DNA from: Narthecium ossifragum
Lineage: Eukaryota; Streptophyta; Magnoliopsida; Dioscoreales; Nartheciaceae
NCBI GenBank assembly: GCA_963920575.1
Contig: OY986965.1
Coordinates: 14,956,290-15,020,289, forward strand
DNA length: 64,000 nucleotides
Reading direction: 5' to 3'
Shown: in pieces, positions 55,528 to 64,000 of the stretch
Numbering within the stretch: the stretch's first letter is position 1
How the letters are laid out: each line of letters opens with the position of its first letter
The notes under the pieces: generated by a model
What the model saw: the letters and a program-made list of their open reading frames with translations, nothing else
The model's database searches: none
Told to the model about the DNA's origin: nothing
Made by a program: the position numbers and the translations under genes

Positions 55528-55601
55528 TGTAGTTGTTTCTTTGTTTCCTAGCCCTACCCTTATCGAATCTCGAGACGAGATTTCTTTTAAGGGTATTAGG
55601 A

Positions 55602-56315
55602 TGTGAGGACCCGTCCCTCTACTCCTGTGGCTCGTCGTGGACCGCAATGGTAATTTGGTAAATTGCGCCTTATCGGCTTGTTTCACACTCGCGTGTGCAC
55701 ACACTGGCCATGTTTGTGGTAATGCTTGGTTAGAATGGTTAGTGGGACCCGGGATCGAAAGATCTGGGCTTGGGCTTGAGTTCTTTCCCAAGTCTAGCTT
55801 TTTGGACAAATCGGATCGATCTTCTCTAGCTAAGAGATCGATCTTCTTGTGCCAGAAAGTCAAGCTGAGTTCGTCATGAGAGATCGATCTCTTTTGAGAA
55901 GAGATCGATCCCTCATAGGTCGGTTCGTCCGCCTATAAAGCAGACTCAGCGGATTTTCTTAAATCCCTTTTGAAATCCGTGGATCTGGAGCTGAAATCTG
56001 CCGATTTTGAAGGAGTTTAAGGAAGATCTAAGGCCTAGCAGCTTGGATTGAAGCTGCTCTTGCTTAGGTAGGGATTCCTACCTACAATCTTTTCGGGTTT
56101 TTGGTTTTTCCGGTTTTGATTTTGTTCTTATGCTTAGATCTGTTAATATACTTGTTGGTTTTCCGTGATTTCATCGGTTTTGGACTCGTGGGATCTTGAT
56201 CTATTAGATCCCAGAGTTTTGAGAAGTTTGGATGTATCTTCCGGCGGTATTTCTCGCTGGAAGTACGCCGGAGAACCCATTCGGATTGATCTCCTTTGAG
56301 GAGAGATCGATCCCT
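55602..56315 (+). repeat. Truncated 3' LTR of element B
   Basis: TGTGAGGACCCGTCCC onward matches 48542-49255 of the 5' LTR closely, including the GATCGATC pair and the TATA box region. It ends abruptly at GAGAGATCGATCCCT. The DNA that follows belongs to the Athila host element. Confidence 0.9.
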
Positions 56316-57504
56316 TCTTGATTAGGTTAAGTTGTTTTAGTTTGTTTATTTTTGTTCTCATTTGCTTTTGTTTGCTATGTTATGTTTTTTAGGATGATTG
56401 GACCACCGTCTACCTTGCTTGAGAAATTCGGCCACCATGAGGAGCCTTGGACAAGATTTCAGTTATTTTGTTAGGTGGCCTCGCTCCTATATCAATTTAT
56501 AATTCTTATCTATTTTATTTGCCATTTAAACCTACACCCTATGTTATTCTCTTGCCATACTTAGCACACATTGAGGACAATGTGAATTTCAGGTTGGGGG
56601 GTGTAGGCATACATGATCTCATGCCTGCTACTTTGTGGGTTTAATAGTGTTGAATTGAGCATGTTACTAGAAATTGTACATGAGCTGAAATTTTTTTGCT
56701 TATTATGCACATTGCTTTCCTATGAATTGGCTTATACATTGATTGCATGCGTGATAACATGAAGGTATAACATCATGTGATTCACACACGAACACTTTAT
56801 GTGCAGTAGCAATTATACTCACTAGAGGAATGAGCATGCTATTGTCAATCTAGACCATGATTTCAGCATTAGCTAGTGTTGAGTATTGCATGCAGAAAAA
56901 GAAGAAGAAAAAGTTCTGGAGCTTTATCAAGCTGTGCCTAAACGACTATTAGGTGATCTTCTGAGTAACCGGGTGTTCTTGCCTCAGGAAGCGGGGAGCT
57001 CGCGTAAAAAGGTAGAACCACTGATAGCTAAAAAAAAAAAACTATTCAGTGTTTTTGCTAAGTAACCGGGTCTCTGCGCCTCAAGAAGCGGAGAGTGCTC
57101 GCGTAAAAAGGCAAAATGTCTGATAGTTGAAGAAAAAAAAAGAAAAACAGAAAGAACATGTTGTACTTAAAGTGCGAGGGTTGGATGATTGGCCATGAAG
57201 ATAGTGGTGTGTTTGGACTAATGGTGGGTAGAAGTTTCTTCTGTACGTAGCATTTATTTGTCACGTCACATGTGTTCTTCTGGATGGTGATTGGCATGTT
57301 TGAAGTGTAGAAGTTAATTTCATATGTTGGTAGTATGTGTATGAGTATAAGAAGTTTTCATGCTTTGTACAGTATAAAACACTATTGAGCTGATAAGGTA
57401 GAATCCTTGTCATGCATGTCTACAGCCTTAGACTGTTTGTGTGCTTAATTATATCTTATGCGCTTTGAATTGCTAGAGACTAGCAATAAGCTGGTTGGGG
57501 GGTG
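56316..57504 (+). other. 3' untranslated region of the Athila-like element
   Basis: No open frame of note. It carries ACATTGAGGACAATGTGAAT (56565-56584) followed by GGTTGGGGGGTGT (56592-56604), a combination I associate with Athila 3' regions. An imperfect tandem duplication lies at about 56960-57140: both copies have AGTAACCGGGT, a GAAGCGG block and CTCGCGTAAAAAGG. A second GGTTGGGGGGTGT (57493-57505) directly precedes and overlaps the first base of the 3' LTR and is the expected polypurine tract. Confidence 0.75.
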
Positions 57505-59077
57505 TGATGAGTGCATGAAAGTGCACTCTGAACATGACTAAGAGCAGCTTATTTGCTTAGTTTTGATGATTAATATAGATGATTTCGTCCGTATATGTTG
57601 CTTCACAAAGTTATTTGTATTATGCAGTAAATTGAAGCAAAGATGGGTCTTTAACGCCAAAACTGTACCTTCTCGGAATGAACTAGATGAAGTGTCATAT
57701 ATGGTTGGAAAGCTCTGGAAGTCTAGTTTCCAAGTGTTTTTACGGTTTGTGATTTGGAGTTTCCTATAGGAAGTTACAATAATTTTAGTACCAATGGCGC
57801 GGTCTGGATGGCAAAACAGTAAATATTTAGGAAAGAAAGATCGATCATTTTCCCTAAAAGGATCGATTCGTTTATGTAGACAGATCAGACAGAGCGCATA
57901 CTTTTTAGATGGTCACAGAAGGATTGATCCTCCTTTCACTCGAGAATATTGAGGAAATCGTCGAGGAGAAGGATCGATATTTCTTCTATCGAAGGATCCA
58001 TCCTACCGAGGAGGATCCATCCTACCGAGAAGGATCGATCATGCTTCTATCAAAGGATCGATCTTCCTCGGGCATAGCCAGAAATTGAAGATTTTGATAT
58101 CAAACGATCAATCTTACACCTATGGAAGGATCAATCTTACCTTCACAGTGAAGAAAATTAACGGCTCAGATCTAATCCGAGGATGGAGACACTTTAAGCC
58201 TATAAATAGGACTCTTTCTAGGGTTTCAAGGGGGTTTTTTCTACAGAGCTTTGGAGGGGAGAAAAGCAAGAAAGAAGATGAAGAAATCTCCATCCATGGC
58301 CGGGTAAGCCGCGGGCATGGCGGACGGATGATCTAGCGAGGATTAGGGTTTCTTCTTCATCATGGTTCATAGTTTTAATCTTTATTGTTAAACTCTTTTC
58401 TATATATTGAATCTTCAAAGATTGTTTTCAGATCATAGATTTCTATGTGGATGATTAATATTATGGATCCAGTCATGCTTCTTTCATGATCTTATAATCC
58501 CATAGTTTTATCTATTGTTTACCTCCTCTATCTTGTGAAATCTTTGCTATGCATTGCCGATTGTGAGAGTTGGTATTGTGTATTCTTAGAGATCTTGTTA
58601 GATAGAGTTAGGGCTTTGTCCCGATGAACTTTTGCTATACGTTGCCTGTAGTGACAGTCGGTATCATTTATTCTTAGGTTTGGGTTGGATGAAATTAGAA
58701 CTATAATAAGAAAGAATCAATCATAGGAAGAGACATTTATATATTTTGTTAGATTCATAATTCCATATCTTCCGGTTAAGATGATTGGGATATGAATCCC
58801 TTAACTGAGTATTGAATGAACTGTTGGTAGAAGAAGAACCTAAGTCCGAGTGAAGTGATTCCCGATGCCTAGCCTTATCAAAATCCTGATATCTTTAGTT
58901 AACCTTGCATTATAATTAAATCCTTTGATCTAACTTAGTTAATCCTTAAGTTCTCGTTTGTCTTCAATTCATTTTTATTTGCGTTTTGGATGTTTTCTAC
59001 TTGTCTCTCTGTGGGTTCGACCTTCTTATGCTGTACTGCACCGTGACCGCTGTGCGTGACACATTTGAGCGATATTA
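57505..59077 (+). repeat. 3' LTR of the Athila-like element
   Basis: TGATGAGTGCATG...CGATATTA, 1573 bp, followed by the target copy gggtt. The TATA box is at 58201-58208 and the GATCGATC-type cluster at 57835-58135. It differs from the 5' LTR by scattered substitutions and short indels, including an extra GAGGATCCATCCTACC unit near 58000 and an extra ATCAATCTTACACC unit near 58110. Confidence 0.92.
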
Positions 59078-59292
59078 GGGTTGCCCTAGCCCCTCTTTTA
59101 AACACCCCCTTTGGGCCACAGCAACTCAAGCCCACTAAGACTTGGGCCCAAGTTGCGAATAGGTACAACCCGATCGCCAAAGTCTTGGTGGATCTCGACG
59201 ACGACTTGCTGGCCTCTTTAACTCTACAGGAGGTTGGGTGGTATGCGCGGGAGAGGAACAGGGGTAACCGCCCGAGGCTACCTACTCGTTAG
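59078..59292 (+). pseudogene. LINE ORF1, last part
   Basis: This is in the same frame as the segment ending at 30648 once a single copy of gggtt is kept. It reads through APLLNTPFGPQQLKPTKTW and ends with TAG at 59290-59292. The restored continuity is what identifies this piece as ORF1. No domain lies within it. Confidence 0.75.
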
Positions 59293-59529
59293 GCAATCCC
59301 TTCTTGGCGACGACCCTGTTCATATAGCTGAAGACTGTGACCAGGCGCCAGAGGTGGAGGAAGCAGCACCCAGACTGGACATGGACATAACGAAAGAGAG
59401 AATTATTCCACCAGGCTTCACCCCGTAGAGAGAAGAGATGGACTCATCACTCTATCCCGTCAAAAGTCAAGCCAAACGCTGCAAACACACCACGGGGGAC
59501 GAGCAACCCCTTCATCACGGAGGTACCTG

Positions 59530-62500
59530 ATGAAGATACTCGCATGGAACTGCCACGGGCTGGGGCCAATAAGAGCAGTCAGCGCGTGTCGCCGCCTACT
59601 CAGGAAGCATTACCTGGACTTCCTGTTTCTCCTCGAGACTGTTGTAGTAGATGCCAACATGGAGCTCATCTCCCGGCGGCTTGGAGCGCAATGGCATACC
59701 TTCCTTCTTCCTTCACAAGGTCGCATGGCAGAATCTTGGCTGTTTGGAAAGCTCAAGTTGGCAGGGTCACCTTCGAGCATTTCACTGACCAAGCTATCCA
59801 TGGCGTCGTCACCACCAAAGGCCTCAGACAGTGGTTCTTGACTGCTGTCTATGCCGCTCGCAAAGGGAAGGATCACAGGATCCTCTAGGAGACGCTCAGG
59901 AAGGTCAACAACTCTGGCTAGCCTCATGTCATCTTAGGTGACTTCAACGTCGTGGCGAACTCTGAGGAGAAGAGAGGAGGAAATGGATTCAGATATAACA
60001 CCTCTGTTACTGAATTCCTATCCTTCATCACTTAGGATAAATTAATCGATTTAGGCTTCAAAGGCCCCTCCTTCACCTGGTCAAATCAGCAGTTTGGACA
60101 GGCCAGAATATTAGAAAGGCTGGACAGAGTACTTGCCAGTCCCCTGTGGCGCGATTGGTTTCCTCAGGCCAGCGTGTCACACCTACCCCGTTGCAATTCG
60201 GATCACTAGCCAATCCTTCTCAGCTTGGCTTCAGAGAGGGTGAGCTCCAGTCCTTCTCCGTTCAGACTGCAGCAAACTGGAATGTTCATCCTTCCTTCAA
60301 GCAAGGGGTGGCCAGAGCATGGAAGCAGAGGCGAAGAGGCTCGGAATAGTACGTGTTTCGTGGGCGCATCAAGGAGCTTCGGAAACTCATGAAGACATGG
60401 AGCATGCGTGCGAGGGTGACATTACAAACTCTCATATTCACTTGGAGCATTATCTGCACAACCTGTACCTCCAGGAGGACCAGGGCCCCCTTTCCCTGCC
60501 CCAGGAGTTGCAGATGAGGAGTATCGACCAGCAGCTACTCGCCCTTGAAGTTCAACAAGAGACATACTCTGCCCAACACCGCCACAGATCCTGGGTGGCA
60601 GAAGGAGACAGGAACTCTCGTCTCTTTCATCAAGGTGTTCGAGCTGGGTAGTTTCGCTCGAAAGTACAAGAGCTCAAACATGAGGACGGAACCATAGCCA
60701 GCAACCAGGAAGACATTGTTGCTTTGTTTCTGGAACATTACGAGAGGTTGTGGGCAGCCGCTCTACCTCCTCTTCCCACCATCTCCCCAGACACCAAAGC
60801 AAGCCTGCTGGGCTCTGTCACAGAGGAGGAAGTGCTTCTTGTTCTCAAAGCTATGGGGAAGGACCGGTGCCCTGGTCCCGATGGCCTTACCACATAGTTC
60901 TTCCTTGAGCACTGGCGCGTCGTTGGACAGGACTTTATGTCCCTGGTGCAGGGCTTCTTCAGAGACTGCAAAATGCCAAGTGGATGGAACAATACTTACC
61001 TTGCCTTCATCCCCAAGTGCACCAACCCCCGACGTATCAAGGAAATCAGACCAATATCGCTATGCAACGTAAGCTACAAGGTTATCTCTTCCATCCTTGC
61101 CAACCGGATGAAGCCAGCCCTTCATGAACTCATCAGCCTCGAGCAATCGGCCTACATCGTGGGCAGAACCATACAGGACAATATTGGTGCTGCTCATGAG
61201 CTACTTCACACATTACAGAAGGCACCGAAGGCAGAAGCCCTCATGGCTATTAAAGTAGACATCAAGGCAGCCTATGATTCAGTCAGCTGGAGCTTCATTC
61301 ACAGAGTCCTATTGAGCATGGACTTCCCTAACACTTGGATCAACTGGATCATGGAATGCATTACCACGACCCGGTTCTCATTGCTCATCAATGGACAGGT
61401 CTGCGGCTTCTTCCCCGCCGCCTGCGGCCTTCGGCAAGGTGATCTGTTGTCTGCCTTCCTCTTCATCATGGCACATGAAGTTCTTACAAGGCTCACCAGG
61501 ATTCCTCTAATTGCTCTACAAGGAGTGCCTTACCCAGAGTCTGCGGTGTGCATCAACCACCTCCTCTACGCCGGCGATTGTCTCTTTGTCACCACTGCGA
61601 GGCGGGAGGAGGCCAAAAAGCTCACCAACATCCTACGCCGTTACAGGAAGCTGTCGGGACTTGAGGCCAATCCGGACAAGTCCAGCATTAAATTCTCTCC
61701 CTCCACCTCCTCTTGGCGAAGGAGGAAGCTGTCTCATATCCTCCACTTCTCTAGGAAGGTCGACCCATGGAGATACCTCGGAGTTTCTCTTGACTCGCGA
61801 AGAATCCAGGTTAAGGATATCTCTTTCTTACTGGATGTGGTTCACCGGAAGCTGGTGTCTTGGAGGGGTTTGGCCATGGCTACAGTTGGGCGGGCAGTGC
61901 TTGTTCAACATGTGTTGCAATCAATGTCGGTATTCGTCATGTCCTCCATACCGACCCCAATCACTGTTCTTAACAAGATCTCTGCACTTGCACGGGACTT
62001 TCTCTGGCAAGGGAAGCGGGGAGCTCTCTCCAAGGTCAGATGGGATGTGGTCTGTTAGTATAAGATGCAAGGAGGTCTGGGCCTCAAGGACCTGAAGACA
62101 TGGCAGCTTGCATTAAGGATCAAGCGTGCCGTCAGATTCCTTGAAGCACAAGAGAGCGTTTGGACGATCATCTGTCACACCAAGTATGGGTTTGTTGGGA
62201 CTCTACCCATTCAAAGAGGCTCGTCCTCTATCTCTGCCCTCTGGAGCTTCATTTGCAATGTTGCGAGCTTGCTTCGCAAGCATCTGTGATGGGAGTTCAA
62301 CACATCCTGCCAGGCTGACATCCTCCACGATTGGTGGATTGGAGATGGCCCTCTAAGTTCCTACCCCTACCTGGCTAACACCGATGATAGTTTCCTCCGC
62401 ACCAGAGTGAAGGATCTCTTCACTGAAGATGGGAGATGGGACCTACGCAAGCTTTCCTCACTCTTATATCCAAGAATGATTGAGCAGCTCCTCCGTATCA

Positions 62501-63441
62501 ACCTGACACCCCATGCCACTCGCGACTGCCCCATTTGGGCATGGTCCAAGAACGGCAGAGTCACTACGGCCTTGGCTTACCAAATGCTGGAACACATGGA
62601 CGAAAAACATAGCACTACGGATGACTTCCAGCTATGGCGCAACATCTGGAATGTACTGGTAGGCCCGTGACCCAGGCTATTCCTTTGGAAGCTCCTTCAC
62701 GGGAGGCTGCCGGTCAGGTCCGCGCTCTGGAGACTCCGCTTGACCTCCGATAGCCTATGCCCTCGATGTGGCATCACAGAAGAAACCGCAGAGCATGTGC
62801 TATTTGAGTGCTGGTTTGCCCAGGACGTGTGGAACAGAGTGCTGGCATGCTCCGACGTTTGCGACTCTCATCTCACCATGGACAGCTTCCTTCACCTACT
62901 TTGCAGGCCACGGAAATATGAAGACACCATGCGAGCAGCCTCCATGCTTGCCTACAGAGCCTGGTGGCTATGGAAGGACAGGTGCAAAGTCGTGGCAGGG
63001 GAAGGGGGTCAAGACACTCAAGGTATCGCTCATCTGATCTGATGGCAATCACGGGAACACATCAGCGTAGCAAACCTTGGCAGGCGGAGGGCAGGCCCAG
63101 TTGAAGTGGTTGGAGCTCAGTTCCAGGTTGATGCTTCCTTCGACCCTCTCTCCGGAATGGCCGGACTTGGTGCAGTATGCATCAATGAGGAGGATATTGT
63201 CTTGTGGTCCGACAGCAGCTCACACAAGACTGATTCCATCTTGCTTGGCGAGCTCCATGCCATCCGTATGGCGGTCGAGAATGTCGTCCACCAAGGGTTC
63301 AGACAAGTAACTGTTGACAGCAATTCCATGCATGCGATTCAGCTGATCGAGGGAAGGCTACCCTTAGTTGAGGATTGTAGAGTCATGGTTCAGAACATTT
63401 GGTGGATGAGCCACAACCTCACTGAGCTTCGTGTGACTTAA
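59530..63441 (+). pseudogene. LINE ORF2 (endonuclease, reverse transcriptase, RNase H)
   Basis: It starts with MKILAWNCHGLGPIR (59530), the usual beginning of the AP-type endonuclease, and GDFNVV near 59937 is a second endonuclease block. The reverse transcriptase spans roughly 60900-62050 (PISLCNVSYKVISSILANR, VDIKAAYDSVSW, GLRQGDLLSAFLF). Its catalytic box reads YAGD instead of YADD (about 61566-61580). A zinc-finger region typical of plant LINE C-termini follows (LCPRCGITEETAEHVLFEC, about 62755-62815). A type I RNase H-like domain with DASF, E and DSNS residues lies at 63125-63440. One frame is kept from about 60319 to 63441 apart from single stop codons (60649, about 60896, 62056, 62287, about 62668, about 63040). 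Frameshifts occur near 59725 and 60170-60320. It is dead. Confidence 0.9.
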
Positions 63442-63558
63442 AACCCCACGAGGACAACCTCCGTGCAGATTGGCTGGCTCGTGACGCCATGGCGCTCTGT
63501 TCCGTCTTTGCTTACATCGAAGAGGTTGAGGGCCTTATCCCTAGCCCTCTCAATTTGA

Positions 63559-64000
63559 TGATACGAGTCGATCCAACTCGACCAACTGGATCCGAACCCA
63601 GAAGAGGAACCAAACTAGTTCAACCTCTTTCCTAGTTTGACTTGGACTTCCCTAGTTCAAACTAGAGTATTTAATTAGTATTTATCATTAGTCTTTTATA
63701 TTTATTTGAGTCCTAGTTGATATTTGATTGTTAGGAATTAATTAAGAGTCCATTTGAGTTAGGAAGTTGAGTTGAGTCAGAAAGTCTTATTACTTGCTAA
63801 TTAAGTAAGGGGGTTTTTTAGTTGGATTATGACTCTGTCAAGGTCTCTATAAAAGGACCTTAGTAGTTTGTATTAGATTATGCATGAGATGAATGATGAA
63901 TGGATTTATTATTAAAAATAGTTGATAGAATATCATAGGAGTAGAGGTAATGTAGTTTTCCACCAGAAATCCACCATCGATCCACTTTCTTCCCCGTCGG
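63559..64000 (+). mobile_element. Start of an LTR related to the solo LTR at 40226-41078
   Basis: It begins TGATACGAGTCGATCC within the LINE 3' region. The same landmarks appear as in the other copy on its own strand: GGAAGTTGAG, TATAAAAGGACCT (TATA box 63848-63854), ATTATGCATG, TAGGAGTAGA and AGAAATCCACC. The two copies are clearly diverged. The element runs off the window, so it may be a solo LTR or a whole element. Confidence 0.8.

Larger units (their letters stand above)
48542..56315 (+). mobile_element. Tekay/Del-type chromovirus element B (3' LTR truncated)
   Basis: 5' LTR 48542-50664 (TGTGAGGACC...GGGCGCGACA, 2123 bp) and internal region 50665-55601. The 3' LTR fragment 55602-56315 matches the first 714 bases of the 5' LTR and then stops in the middle of a GATCGATC motif, where the sequence changes to Athila 3' DNA. 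The likely target AGGCG precedes the 5' LTR but its partner is lost. GATCGATC motifs sit at 48750-48850 (before the TATA box 48873-48879) and 49220-49420. gag-pol is one frame broken only by nonsense codons, so B appears younger than A. Confidence 0.93.
30649..59077 (+). mobile_element. Athila-like Ty3/gypsy element hosting nested insertions
   Basis: 5' LTR 30649-32183 and 3' LTR 57505-59077 share the start TGATGAGTGCATG and high similarity throughout. The target duplication is gggtt. A primer site for tRNA-Asp follows the 5' LTR, and GGTTGGGGGGTG precedes the 3' LTR. Own internal parts are 32184-32604, 43064-43210 and 45507-48541 (less the small TIR element), then 56316-57504. They encode gag and integrase, but protease and reverse transcriptase are missing, so it is an internally deleted, non-autonomous copy. 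Insertions inside it: Tekay at 32605, solo LTR at 43216, TIR element at 46674, Tekay at 48542. Confidence 0.93.
29322..63558 (+). mobile_element. L1-type LINE, split by a 28.4 kb nested LTR insertion
   Basis: The LINE's own sequence is 29322-30648 (ORF1) plus 59078-63558 (end of ORF1, then ORF2), about 5.8 kb in all, a normal length for a plant L1. The Athila-type element at 30649-59077 sits within ORF1. GGGTT is present on both sides (30644-30648 and 59078-59082), and the ORF1 frame continues directly when one copy is counted. The LINE's 3' end and poly(A) are not visible because another LTR begins at 63559. Confidence 0.93.

Overview
This is nuclear DNA of a flowering plant, probably a monocot: it has spliced GT/AG introns, plant-type Ty3/gypsy and LINE elements, Tourist-like MITEs, and a CDK7-class kinase that reads most like grass CDKD proteins. 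I cannot name the species. The window holds one clearly intact host gene, a seven-exon CDKD kinase (CDK-activating kinase) at 21218-28665, encoding 424 residues. A damaged fragment of a second host gene, probably a membrane protein, abuts a 200-N assembly gap (20163-20362). Almost everything else is transposable-element sequence.

Layout, left to right. 1-846: LINE reverse transcriptase fragment on the minus strand. 847-about 4800: minus-strand Tekay/Del-type LTR fragments. 4811-about 9786: 5' part of a Tat-like gypsy element (LTR, primer-binding site, ORF1). A solo Athila-type LTR (6939-8541, target duplication atatg) splits that ORF1 after its fourth codon. 9787-11111: truncated Athila-type LTR on the minus strand. 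11112-15814: internally deleted Tekay element. 15815-20162: low-coding DNA with a 1.2 kb Tourist-like element and a 1.6 kb minisatellite that reverses orientation. 20363-28665: gene fragment, small MITE and the CDKD gene.

29322-63558 is a four-level nest. An L1-type LINE (ORF1 29322-30648, resuming at 59078, ORF2 to about 63540) is split by an Athila-like element (30649-59077, duplication gggtt). The Athila element is itself split by a Tekay element (32605-43058, duplication agaat), a solo LTR (43216-45506, duplication ggtga), a small TIR element (46674-46924) and a second Tekay element (48542-56315, 3' LTR truncated). The first Tekay element carries a further solo LTR (40226-41078, duplication ttgag) inside its 3' LTR. 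A relative of that last LTR starts at 63559 and leaves the window.

The insertions can be ordered from target duplications, and reading frames resume across the junctions. The most unusual signal is dense arrays of the palindrome GATCGATC in LTRs of two different gypsy lineages (Athila and Tekay). In several LTRs they sit just upstream of the TATA box, which suggests a shared regulatory or silencing signal. No element looks coding-competent. Most premature stops compared are C-to-T or G-to-A changes, as expected from decay of methylated cytosines.
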